Below, one piece after another: positions 12,018-22,450 of a DNA stretch of 64,000 nucleotides. A program made the translations under genes and the position numbers. This DNA is from Symsagittifera roscoffensis (taxonomy: Eukaryota; Xenacoelomorpha; Acoela; Convolutidae), in the NCBI RefSeq assembly GCF_963678635.1, contig NC_087067.1, positions 20,954,596-21,018,595 of the forward strand. The letters run 5' to 3'. Each line of letters begins with the position of its first letter. Position 1 is the stretch's first letter. The notes under the pieces are model-generated. The model did no database searches. It saw only the letters and a program-made list of their open reading frames with translations, and had not been told where the DNA came from.

Positions 12018-14713
12018 ATGAATGCTCTTTCTGGATTAGTCGGAGATTACGGCAGTGGGTCCGACAGTTCAGATAACGAAACATCAGTTAAAGAAGTTCC
12101 GGAAGACGTTCAAAACTTAGTCAAACATAAATGTCTTCAAGTTGTATCAGCTCCTGATGTTATCACAAAAGAAGAAGTATTTCAGTCTCCTTTTATGGTA
12201 GACACCAGTAAACCTCTTGAACTCACCTACAATCCGACTTATGAGGAGCTGTTTGCTCCAGAGCAGGGTCCAAAGAATCCGTTCAAAACTAACCAGGCAC
12301 TGGCTAAAGCTAATACCTTGACAGGCTACGTGGAGAAGGCGCACATCAATGATTTCCAATTTGATAATCAAAGAAAAACATTTCACAGCTATGGTTATGC
12401 AGAAGATCCCAGTTTGGACAGCGGAGGGGTGGTCATTACGAATTGTCATAAGGTAGGACGTGCGACTGAATGAAACCGTATAATGTGCCTCTAAGTCTAA
12501 TCGCTCCAAGAACAATTCCTTGAATGTTTTTTTTTTACACAAACTTTAGCCAATTTCTATGATTGATATTTTCCTTTATGATTGATGATTGAACTTTAGG
12601 CAATTACCTTGATATATCTTGAAACCCTAAAATTTAGGCGGAGCAACCCTAAAGGCGTTTTCGTCGGCGGCACCACACATAGATTAGTTTTGAAGGGGAG
12701 CGCGCGCCGAAAAAACGCAATTTTTTGGTCAAATTTTTTTTGAAAGTTGCCTTTTTGACCTTTTTTTCAAACATTTGGACTTGTTTTTTTTCAAAAAACG
12801 GCCAGTTTGACCTGTTTTTTTTTCGTTTTCGAAAACTTGCCGGCGGCGCAAAAAAAGGTCGACAAATATTTCTTTCTAAATCCGCTCCATATTTTTTGGA
12901 TCATTGTTTGAAGAAGCTTTTAATCACTCTTGCTGTCCTGTATCGAACTAGATCTGCCAAGTTTCCTAACCTAGCAAATAGTATTCCAACAGTAAATGTG
13001 TTCCAATCAGATCTCGCCGAGAAGGTATGTTGTATTCTAGCATACTAAAAGTTCCCACGCTTGCGATTATTCAAGTAAGCTTTCGTAAATACTGCTGCAG
13101 AAATTATTAAAGGGGAGTGTTATGTTCAGGCAGAGATTGGCAAGTCGGTGTTTGAGAAAATGAAGAAGCGTGCGGGTGACAAGAGGGAGCGACAGATTGC
13201 GAGTGATCCGAGTGATATAGACGGGTATCTCGGACCCTGGGGAAAGTACGTGGACGAGGAAACAGTGTCCAAACCACCCGAAGAAGACCAGGCATATCTC
13301 AAAGAAGTGAGTTGTTTTCTTATGTTACGTCCATTGGGTACAAAAATGTCTCTGAGTTATAACGGTTAATTCACTACGTTTTTACGATGGTTTTCAGGAA
13401 TAGTTTTTCGGTACATGAAAGTTGCTATGAAAATTCCACTTTTGGTGATTTAAGTTTTGATGATAATTTTCAAAAGTGGTTTCAAGATAAACTCACATGG
13501 ATAACGTGTTTTAGCATAAGAAAACTAATTGTGGGACAAATTTGCTGAAAAAGTAAAAAAGATATGATACTTTGGAGTTGAAAGTTTGCTTAAACACGTA
13601 ATTTTTTTTCAGTACAACGAAAAGCGAGCGAAGCGTAAACGCAGAAAAATCGAAGACGGTTCTGAGGAAGTTGGAGATGAAAAATCAACACTACACATTG
13701 ATGATCCATATGACTACCAAGGACGTTCATTCTTGGTAGCGTCCAAAGACCTAACAGAAGCGGATTTAAATTCATCAGATCCACCTGCTAAGTGCTTCAT
13801 CCCGAAAGCATGTATTCACACTTATACAGGACATACGAAGGGTCTAAGTGTTATCAAATGGTTCCCGAAAACAGCCCATCTTTTCATGTCGGCAGGTCTA
13901 GATGGTAAAGTTAAACTATGGGAGGTGTACAATAAAAGACGATGTGTCAGGACCTACTCTGGACATAAACAAGCAGTGAAAGACTTCGATTTCAATAATG
14001 ACGGAACCAAGTTCCTAACGGTATCTTTTGATAGAATGATTAAGCTTTGGGACACCGAAACGGGCAAATGTGTCTCGAGATTTACGAATAAAAAGAACCC
14101 GTATTGTGTTAAATTTAACCCAGATGAGGGCAAACAAAATTTATTTTTGGTCGGCTGCAGTGACAAGAAAATACACTGTTTTGATATGGACTCTGGTGAA
14201 GTTATACAGGAATACGATAGGCATTTGGGTAATGTAAATACGATTACATTTATTGATGAGAACCGCCGATTTGTATCGACTTCGGACGATAAGTCAATGC
14301 GCGTTTGGGAGTGGGACATTCCCGTTGATTGGAAATACATCGCTGATCCCAGTATGCATTCAATGCCCAGGGTCGCTCTATCTTTTACAGGAAAGTGGTT
14401 AGCCGGGCAGTCGATGGATAACCAGATAAAAATATTCAATGCACCAGCAAAACTGAGAGAAAACAGGAAAAAGGTTTTCAAAGGGCATATGGTCGCGGGT
14501 TATGCGTGTGGCTTGGGTTTTTCACCCGACGGAAGTTACGTAATATCTGGCGACGCAGACGGAAAATTGATAGTTTGGGATTGGAAAAGTACGAAATTGT
14601 ACGAGAGAATAAAAGCACATGATAAAGTGTGTATTGATGTTTTGTGGCACCCGCACGAGGCTTCCAAAGTGATGACAGCGGGATGGGATGGACTCATAAA
14701 ACTCTGGGACTGA
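12018..14713 (+). CDS. CDC40: Pre-mRNA-processing factor 17 (CDC40/PRP17), WD40 splicing factor
   Basis: Four exons are predicted: 12018-12452, about 12962-13024, 13130-13306 and 13613-14713. All are multiples of three, giving about 591 residues against 579 in human. Only the exon 2 acceptor is uncertain. The N-terminus shows the family's LxGDYGSGSDS start, then YNPTYEELFAPE, AHINDF and TFHSYGYAEDPSLD. Exon 3 encodes IDGYLGPWGKYVDEE. Exon 4 carries YDYQGRSF and a seven-bladed WD40 propeller ending GWDGLIKLWD. The signatures SGHKQAVKDF, FVSTSDDKSMRVWEWDIPVD and IFKGHMVAGYACG-like text are all present. PRP17 acts in the spliceosome at the second transesterification step. The ATG lies three bases after TTTTTCTTCAG, so the leader is probably joined by a 5'-UTR or spliced-leader acceptor. 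Nothing suggests a defect. Confidence 0.95.
12640..12900. repeat. hAT-type MITE fragment in CDC40 intron 1
   Basis: The run GGGAGCGCGCGCCGAAAAAA, followed by T-rich DNA and a GCCGGCGGCGCAAAAAAAGG-like segment and a GTCGAC, matches the interior of the copies at 15570, 25610 and 54103. The terminal CAGGCGCGGA-type end is not preserved here, so this is a truncated copy. Confidence 0.55.
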
Positions 14714-14716
14714 AAG

Positions 14717-15012
14717 CCTTGAAATTCGAACTCGCTAAATTTGGGCGCCAAAAACAGGTCGAGGAGGGAAGTTATCGAACGGCGTAAAAGGTGAAAGGTT
14801 ATAATTGAAAAAAACTATTGAAAGTTTTATGCTGTGTTATGATGTTTGCCGATAGTTAGTGAATTCACCTTTGTGTCATTTTTGTTGCCTCTAAATCTAA
14901 TGAGCTTTTCTGATAGCAGTAAACAACTTAAATATATTTTCTTGAAATTCGAACCCGCTGAATTAAGCCACCAAAAACAGGTTGATGAGGGAAATTTTCG
15001 AACGGTGTAAAA
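14717..15012 (+). repeat. Direct repeat just downstream of CDC40
   Basis: A block at 14717-14795 beginning TTGAAATTCGAACTCGCT recurs at 14942-15012 as TTGAAATTCGAACCCGCTGA, with the same CCAAAAACAGGT core and a GTAAAAG end. The DNA between them (TTATGATGTTTGCCGATAGT) reappears in altered form near 18230. No canonical AATAAA for CDC40 is seen between its stop and this repeat. Confidence 0.6.
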
Positions 15013-16880
15013 GTGAGAATAATTCCTGTTTGATAAAAAAGAGACTTATGAAATTGCATGGGATTTGGATTTTTTGAGACACTTTTTTTTTCAATTTTCT
15101 CTAAAGTTTAGATTTTTTGCTGAAACTGCTCAACCAATGTTTGATTATGATGCAATGATGCATAAAAAAAGTGATGCCATTAGAAACACTGGCTGCTACT
15201 CTGTCTTTTTTCTACTTTAGCCCCTTTTCTACGACCTTCAAAAATTTTAACGATGGCAATGTTTGACCTATTGGTTTCGATTATTTTCCTCGAAAACTAC
15301 CCTGCCAAATCTAAAATAATGGGTGCAAGTGAAAAATATGTTTTGAGAAGGTCAACTGCTTGAGAGGCTAGATCCAATTTTTCTTGCACTAAATCTTTAT
15401 TTTTGAGTTTTTGGCACTTCATCCTCCCGGCATGAGCCCTAATTTACGCCTTAAACAAACTATGGGTATCGGCAGTAGCGGTCCCCCTTTATACTATTTT
15501 GAGATATCCAGTTTTGGATGACTGACCTAAAAATTTTTCCAATGATTTTTCAATATACTAATTTTGAGGGAGGAGCGCGCGAAGAACAAACGCGATTTTT
15601 TGGTCGAAAATTTCCAAAAAGTGCATAAAAACGCCTTTTTTGGCCTGTGTTTAGAAAAATTTGCCTGCGGCGCACAAAATTTGGTCAATATAGGGTCTTT
15701 ATCGTGATTTGGGAGAGCTCAGAGAATCAATTTGGGCGAATTTACTTAGAAAAAGTTATGGTTATCGGTGAAAAAATGTTTATATTTTTTACCGTATTTT
15801 CGAAATGTTTTGACTTTTGTACCCTGCCAATTCTGAGTTTGAGAACTTATTCGAAAAAAAAACAGGCTAGGAGAAATTGATTGCATAAGCGGCCATGCCC
15901 TTAATCGAATATATAAACCGCTTTGGACTTGCAGTAAGTCCATTTTTTTGATATTTTGGTTGTTATTGGAAACCTTTTGTTTCTCAAATTTTACCTTTTC
16001 AATTCTATTGTTAAGGGGGTAGTTGAGACAACCGTTTAATGGAGTTTTATTTAGGTCAGAAATAATGTATGTCTTTCGGAAAAGTCAAATGTTTAACCGT
16101 GTTTTATTTTTTTTCATTTTTCTCAAAAAATACCCTGCCAATTTTGAGAATAAGACTAGTGGAATAACTAGTTTTTAAGAATTTTCTTGCATATGCGACT
16201 TTGCCCTTTTTTGTAGAATAAAAACACGTTTAAGAACTTGAGAAAGTTTTTTTTTAAATTTATGGCTTTCGGAAGAGTAATTTTTTAAAGCCTACAATTA
16301 TTTGGATTTTTTATTTCTCTCGAAAAATACCCAGATAATGCTCAAATTAAGTTTTGAATTGAAGCATCTTATTTTGGGCAACCGCGCTGAAAAAGCGAGT
16401 ACTTCTCAATTTAGTGAAAAAATATCTGACTTATTGAACTTTTACTGTTTTTGAAAGCTTGACTTATGGCTTTCGGAAAATTACTCTTCCGAAAGCCATA
16501 AATTTTAAAAAAACTTTCTCAAGTTCTTAAACGTGTTTTTTTCTACAAAAAAGGGCAAAGTCGCATATGCAAGAAAATTCTTAAAAACTAGTTATTTCCA
16601 CTAGTCTTATTCTCAAAATTGGCAGGGTATTTTTTGAGAAAAATGAACCCTACTTTTGAGCCCTACTTCATGTAGAAAAACCGTTTTGGACATCGAGAAA
16701 GCCCTTTTTTTCGATATTTCGACCGTTTTTTGGAAGTTTCGACTTTTGACGAAATCTGCCGAGCCAAATTTGAGATGCTAGGATCAATCGAAAAAACAGG
16801 GTGTGTGAAACTTATATGCTTGCGTAGCTAAGTCCTGATTTTTTTGGGTTTCTAGAATAATCGTCTGTGAATCAGAAATT
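15010..16880. repeat. Degenerate tandem array ('CCCTGCCAAATCTG' family)
   Basis: Divergent units of very roughly 150-250 bp repeat here. Shared pieces are CTCAAAACTACCCTGCCAA-like text, a T-rich run, GGTTCAATCGAAAAAACAG, and a GCATAAGCGGCTACGCCC-like piece. The same family occurs at 21930-22442 and 24209-24790. There are no open frames. A truncated hAT-type MITE (GAGCGCGCGAAGAACAAACG) is embedded near 15570-15740. Confidence 0.6.
16114..16645. repeat. Large inverted repeat, arms about 170 bp, loop about 192 bp
   Basis: Bases 16114-16284 are nearly the reverse complement of 16477-16645. The left arm starts TCATTTTTCTCAAAAAATAC and the right arm ends TTTTTTGAGAAAAATGA. Both pass through an ACTAGTGGAATAACTAGT block and a CGCATATGCAAG block. 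A short second hairpin (TATGGCTTTCGGAA with its complement) sits at 16466-16500. The arms belong to the surrounding array family. Confidence 0.85.
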
Positions 16881-17940
16881 CCATTCGGTTCAATCAAAAT
16901 TAAGGGCTAGAGGCATCTGCCTTTTTTTAGTGGTTTCTCCTAAGTTTAGCAGAGAGATCGTTTTGACTCAACTGTCTAATCACAGACGTACATCCAGCCT
17001 TAGCGAGGCCTCGGGTATAACGGATGAAATCTATTGAAAGTTTAAGGGTCCAGAAGCGCCGCCTTCAAGTGGCCGACTCGACGTGATTTCTTTACAGCCC
17101 CAAATAGCTTAACCATCTTTCTACAGACAGGAGTTCTACAGCAAAAAAAATGAAATTTCCGGGATTTTATGTTCGGAGGTTCCTATGTTGATCGTGGCGC
17201 TCCCTCTATCAATACATTCTTTAACTTTCGTGTCTTTTGACACATGTTAAGAAGTCCTATGTTGACATAGTAAAATGCCAATTAACTGCAGTGTTAAAAA
17301 TGTTTAATGAACGTTTCAAATTGATCGATATGATTATTTAGTTTGGTCTATCGCCATAAGATTAATTGAATGCAGAATCGCAAGGTCGTCATACAGTTTT
17401 CACCAAACGTCCTGGAGCGCGAATGCTTAAACTCAGTGGTCTAAATTTGCAGCCTTTTTTCGCAGCAGAAATTTGAAAAGTTTCTTTTTGGTTGTTAATT
17501 TGCAATTTTTGAAAAAAGCAAACCCACGAGGGAGTGTTTTTTGGTTTCTCTCAAAGAGAATTTAAAATTCGGCCTACAAATTTTTCTACTCGGATCTTGT
17601 TAGTTTACGAATATTGAAGTTTTTATGGTTTTCAAAATTGGACTTTACTTCTGAAAGTTTACTTCTGAAAAGTTGAAATTCCATTCCTGTGATGAGGGTG
17701 GTGTCGGGGTACTCTCCGGGGCTGCAACTTTGCAGTCATTTTATAATTGCTCAACTCATTTTAGTTTCGAGATTTTCGTTTTCATCAATAAGTTTCGAGG
17801 TTTCATCAATTTCAAAACATGATATTTGATTGAATTTTTACAAATTTAACATTTAGCAACACTATGGCTGAGTATTTTCAGTTTTTTCCTGGAATTGCAA
17901 ATCTGGCTTCAAAGTTTAATTGATTGTTATTTTATGAACT
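16881..17940. other. Non-coding DNA between repeat array and orphan exons
   Basis: I see no gene in this kilobase. The text around 17000-17120 is less AT-rich (GCGCCGCCTTCAAGTGGCCG) but has stops in all frames. Confidence 0.35.
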
Positions 17941-17946
17941 GCCTAT

Positions 17947-18122
17947 CATTCGACTAAGAGAATCTTATCCCAAATGAGATCCGGATACAGCCCTTTTCTC
18001 AATGCACCGTCCTTTATGCACCGTATTGACCCCAACATCCCGCCGAGCTATCCCACTGTCCTTCCCCTCGCCACTGCCCGTCGTTTTGAGTGTTTTCAGT
18101 ACTCCCATGTGAAATCCCAGTA
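17947..18122 (+). other. Possible exon of an unidentified + strand gene
   Basis: A locally GC-richer stretch reads in one frame as a Pro/Ser/aromatic-rich peptide (FLNAPSFMHRIDPNIPPSYP is its core) up to a CA/GTAAAC donor-like site. The composition contrasts with the T-rich flanks, which is why I list it. The acceptor is unclear, the frame is not proven, and I do not recognise the peptide. It might belong with the segment at 18528-18716, but the exon phases I can propose do not match. Confidence 0.3.
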
Positions 18123-18527
18123 AACTTGTGGCTTCGTCCGACTGAAGTTGCGGCATTTGCGGAGGTTGGCTTGAGCATACTGGACTCGTTCCTTTGGAAC
18201 TAAAAACAACAGTTTAAAATTTTTTGCGGTGTTATGATATTTGTTGATAAGTACTGAGTTCGCCTTGAGTGCCAATTTTTTAATAAATCAATATTTGCTT
18301 TTCTGAAAACAGTAATTTGAAAAAATTCACAACTACAGTTTTATAGGTGCTCCAGTTGCTCCAGTCTCGTTTTATCAAACAGGAACATAGAATTTTTCTT
18401 GAAAATTTTTTGTTTAACAATATCCCTTAATCTTTTGAATGCTCGATTTATCAAAATCAAGTGTTTTTTGTTTGTTTTTATCATTGATTGATTTTGTTGA
18501 AGGGAAATCGATTTTTTTTTTCAAAAG

Positions 18528-18716
18528 CAACGGCATACCAATGGGCGGCTAATGAGGCAATCGAAGAAGGTTATATTGATGAGAAAACCACCGACAAGAA
18601 AGTATCGAGAGTTTTCCCGCTGAGAGATTTTCCCGCTGAAAAATACACTAGCGTCAAATCAAGTGCACCACTTACAGATCTTTTCCGTCAACGAGAAAAC
18701 TGGTTTAAGAATAAAT
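18528..18716 (+). other. Probable exon of an unidentified + strand gene
   Basis: A TTTTTTTTTTCAAAAG acceptor and a consensus AATAAAT/GTGAGT donor bound 189 bases that are open in one frame. The 62 or so residues are charged and look protein-like (AYQWAANEAIEEGYIDEK and VFPLRDFPAEKYTSV). I do not recognise the family. The open frame reads on past the donor to 18994, but that part loses coding character. Confidence 0.5.
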
Positions 18717-19679
18717 GTGAGTCGAAAGGAAGGTCCACCGTGTTTTTATTTTCAAAAAGAAAAGTGTTGGACACCTCGGATCATACAGTCGCTTTGAATA
18801 ACGGACAGCTACTTAGAAAATTGGATTTGATATTCTGTATTCGAGTACTTCAGGCTCCAGGCCAAAGCAGATCCATTGGTGAATTTATCTTGAAATTAAG
18901 CAGAAAAAAAGAATCCAATTCTTCCGGCGTTAGGATTGATTCTGGTATTACGGGCCGTTCGTCAGATAGGACCTACACCGAGCAAACGACCTAGAAGGTA
19001 CGGTCTGCTAATTTCGGGCAGACCGAGACAAAATGTGGGGTCACCGAGGTTCTGGAAGAGCCGTGAAAATCAAACGTTGTTGTGTTGTATTTTTTCATAT
19101 ATCGGCACTCGGCTTTTCAGATCCTTGATATCATTACAATTATTGACAAAGTCCTCGCTATGTCCTACTTATTTGCGCAGCATATTTTTCAAGATCAGCA
19201 ATAAGTTTTTCTTTTTCATTCAATTTAAAATTCCTTAACTCACTTTTCAAGCTTTTGATTAGGCGTCTTATTCTGGGTTGATCCTTGAAGGCGTGCACAC
19301 ACCTGAAGTTTGCTTGTCATCAATATGATGCAGTTGTAAGGGCTAATAGACAACTTAATTAATTAATGATTAAAAAACGGCAAAAATTCAAATAAACGGC
19401 AAAAAATTGGTATTTTTTGCTAGAGGAAATGTTAACTCTTTAAAACAGCCCAGCAAAGTCGACGGCAACTGACCGGTATTCTAGATGTCTGTGATTCGTT
19501 GCTGACAAATAAAATTGCGTCGCATATGGCGAAACTTATTAAACAGCCGTCCACTTAATGTTTTTCAGCTTGCGGTTTAGTATGTTGTTAATTTCCTTTT
19601 TGTTTGATTATGGTTTCCTGTCAATCAACCAAGCATAATTAAATTACTCACAATATTTCGATAGATCGTTACTCAATTA

Positions 19680-19945
19680 ATTAACAGAGAAGACATAGCC
19701 AACAGAAGGTTGGAAAAGCGTAAACTAACAAGCAAACCAAAAAAAAAACGATTGAAAATTTAAAAACATTGCAACTTTCGAATTTTGAAGAAAAAATATC
19801 AGGTTAAAACTCTTTGAATATCAAGAACAATTAAATGGTTGACACTTTTTTGATAAATGTAACTCAATTTGAGAAAACTGGATCAAAGTGGTAAAGTTTT
19901 GATTCCGGAAAATCTGAAAATTAAAATCCACTTTCGAAGTTAGCG
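19680..19945 (-). repeat. Copy of the abundant 'CGAAACTAGAAGTCGATCACG' repeat family
   Basis: The hallmarks are AAGACATAGCCAACAGAAGG, a GACACTTTTTTGATAAA segment, CTCAATTTGAGAAAACTGGA and a terminal CCACTTTCGAAGTT. This copy breaks off before the usual GATCACG. The family has no open frame. It occurs at least eleven times in the window, often in inverted pairs. Confidence 0.6.
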
Positions 19946-20009
19946 TGAGGCAACTACTGATGGAAAGCGACAATTCGTCGAAAGAAAAAATTTGCAATTT
20001 TCGAAAAAG

Positions 20010-20136
20010 CGGCAACTCGCACTAACAACAATTAATGAGGTTAAACTGTTATGCTGCAATCCGGACGATACGGGTTGCGTGCTTGCCAAAACAGAGGCAC
20101 GAAGTGTTAAGGGAAACGCGTGGCGTTTTATAGCAA
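20010..20136 (+). other. Possible exon, unidentified
   Basis: After a CGAAAAAG acceptor-like site, about 126 bases are open to an ATAGCAAG/GTACAG donor-like site. They encode a Cys-containing peptide (VKLLCCNPDDTGCVLAKTEA is the core). The GC content is higher than in the flanks. It follows directly on a truncated repeat. No family is recognised and the frame link to neighbouring exon candidates is not established. Confidence 0.3.
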
Positions 20137-20589
20137 GGTACAGATATAGCTCCAAATGTCTGTTTTGGTGGTTTGGGCTTGATTAAGTTTTAAGCTCATT
20201 GCAAATTCATTAAATAATCACTGCATTGCAAATCATGCCCTTCTTTTCAATTTGAAAAGAAGGGCGTTTCAATGTGGTGGCCCAGTAAAGTATGCTCACC
20301 CTCATGCGAAAACTTTAGAACTGCCTGGCTGTAAATTTTTAATCTCGGGTTGGGCTGGTTATTATGTGAGTGTTCAAAAGTAGCTCAACTGTTGTGTGAA
20401 ACTTAATGAATAGCTTTACTATTTGATAACTAGTGTTTAATTGAAAAGTAGCGAAGTGATTTTTTATTTATATACGTCTTGATGACTTTTTTTAGGAAGT
20501 CTTTAAATGCTCTATTAATTACAAAAGTTCGAAATATTAATGCATCTAGGAATGTGTTAGGTATATATGAGTTTTTTGAGTTAATGTCA

Positions 20590-21380
20590 AGTTTATCTAG
20601 TAAAAGGTGGTTAAATTGCGCCCTCCAATTTCGAATGCGGAAATGGCGCGAAAAAAATGCGATTGATTTCTAGCTTCGCAAGCGTATTTTAATATTTAAG
20701 TTTCACAGCGGAAAAAATTTACCCAATGATCTAGTTATATCCAATTGGGCTAATTGTATCAAAAAAGTGTCAATCGAAATATGTTCTTGAATTCAAAAAG
20801 TCTTAGCTTGATATATTTTTTATTCTATCGAAATTTGAAAACTATTCGAAAATTTCCAATCGTTTTTTTGGTTTCCTTGATATTTTACTATTTTCCAACC
20901 TTTGCTGGTATATTTTAAATGTAACCTTTTGAGATTCGCTTTTTCAGATTTTTTAAGAGTTGTTGAACGCTCTTATATAGGTCTTGATGAAATGTTAAAA
21001 TTTGTTCTCAGTTGGCTCATCAGCGGTTTGAATTTTGATTTCTTAATTTCAGTGTCTTACCTTTGTCAAAGGGAAGGCCACACTACAATATCGAACAGCT
21101 AAAATGTACAGGTCCCAAAACGCGTGATCCAATTCTAGTTTCGGAAGTGGAATTTAATGATCAGATTTCCCAGCGAAATAAAAGTTATACATATTGATCC
21201 AGTTTTCTCAAGTTGTGTTAATTTGATCAAAAATGGCACAAATAAGTTGTCCATGAAATTGAAAAAGTTGTAAGGCCGTCTATTTTTCTCTATGAAATTT
21301 GAAAGTTGAAATGTTTACTTGCGTTAATTACTCATTTTTAACTGTCATTTGGCTATATTTTACGACAAGTAAAACAGATT
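20590..21380. repeat. Two further copies of the abundant repeat family
   Basis: One copy runs about 20610-20960 (TTGCGCCCTCCAATTTCG, TTTACCCAATGATCTAGTT). The other runs about 21090-21375 (GATCCAATTCTAGTTTCGGA, TTGATCCAGTTTTCTCAAG). Both are in the reverse orientation of the copy at 19680. No coding frames are present. Confidence 0.55.
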
Positions 21381-21407
21381 GATATGGTATATATTTTAAA
21401 ACCATCG

Positions 21408-21622
21408 GCATTGTTCCTAGCAAAGAAGACATGGTTAGGGGGATCAATCAATTGCCTTCGCCTGAGGTCAATCAAGTTCTCATTGAAGTTAAAAAAAAAT
21501 GGAAATCAGCGAAGTTGAAGCAGGCTTCAATAAACTGCGGCCTCAAAAAGCGAAACTGATAGAATCGGACAGTAATTTTGGGAAAGATATCGTACTGACG
21601 GCAATGAGAGGCAGCTTACAAA
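21408..21622 (+). pseudogene. Decayed fragment of the helical-repeat gene family
   Basis: The peptide IVPSKEDMVRGINQLPSPEV, followed after a frameshift in a run of A (around 21491-21499) by EISEVEAGFNKLRPQKAKLI, has the same unit pattern as repeat genes A and B: Pro-Ser/Asp-acidic start, helix, LRPQK turn. The frameshift and the lack of splice sites or neighbouring units mark it as a relic. It lies 13.5 kb downstream of gene B and is interrupted on the right by a copy of the abundant repeat. It shows the family once extended or was duplicated here. Confidence 0.6.
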
Positions 21623-21870
21623 TTTACCCATTGATCATCCATTTGATAGAATCAAATTTACCCATTGATTCTATCAAACAAGTGTCAATCATAAATTCTT
21701 TTTGAAATTCAAAGCACTTATTTTCTACTTCGAAAGATGAAGTCAACCACCAAGTCATGTTTTTCCTGTTACCTTGCCTTGACTTTGCCAGCTGTCTATT
21801 GGCTGTTTATCAAGCAATTTCTATCATAAAATTTTCTTGAAAATTTAATGAGCTCCTTCGTGATATATTT
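21620..21870. repeat. Abundant repeat copy abutting the pseudogene
   Basis: The segments TTTACCCATTGATC (twice) and CTATCAAACAAGTGTCAATC match the family seen at 20610 and 21090. It probably inserted into the repeat-gene relic. Confidence 0.5.
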
Positions 21871-21929
21871 TTTTCTGCAACATTCGAGTTGAAAATGTTC
21901 AAAAAAAAATTGGCTTCATTGCGTTCATT

Positions 21930-22442
21930 GACATGTTTCCAACGGTTTAACAAATCTGGGATTAAAGGTTCAATCGAAAAAATAGGTTTTAAGATTTTTC
22001 CGAGCTTAAGCGGCTACGTCCCAATTTTGTTTAAAAAATAATACTTCTCGAAACCTGCCCTGCAAATCCAAAGATACGGTTTCTTCACACATTTTGACCG
22101 TTTGTAGTGAAACTTTTGACAATTTTCGAAAACGACCTTCCCAATTTTGGAAATTAAGGGTTGAGCGTAGATGGCTTTATTCTAAGGTTTCAATCGAAAC
22201 AACAAAGTCGTGGGAATTTTTTCTAATTGAGCGGCTACGCCCTTTTTTAGTAGAAAAAAAGTTTTGACCTTAAGAACATGCTTTGTTTTTTTTTTACTTT
22301 CGACCGTTCTGTATAAAACAGGTTGCGGAGATTTAAACTGCATTGCGACCTCATTATAGTGTTTTTTATAAAAAAAAAGTAATATTATTGAAAAACCGCT
22401 ATTTTTTTACCCTCAAAATCTTTATTACCCTTACAAATCTGG
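21930..22442. repeat. Left part of the second 'CCCTGCCAAATCTG' array
   Basis: Units carry AATCTGGGATTAAAGGTTCAATCG and GAGCGGCTACGCCC pieces. The hAT element at 22451 is inserted into this array, and the array resumes at 24201 with the same TACAAATCTGGGGTTAAGG phrase. Confidence 0.6.
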
Positions 22443-22450
22443 GATTAAGG
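22443..22450. repeat. Target site duplication, left
   Basis: GATTAAGG immediately precedes CAGGGTTACC and is repeated exactly at 24201-24208. Eight bases is the standard for hAT insertions. Confidence 0.9.

Noticed and set aside
13954-14481. Minus-strand frame of 175 codons
   Set aside because: Antisense of the CDC40 WD40 exon, which is strongly supported by homology.
18717-18994. Continuation of the open frame after the 18528-18716 exon
   Set aside because: It begins with a perfect GTGAGT donor and loses protein-like composition, so it is read as intron.
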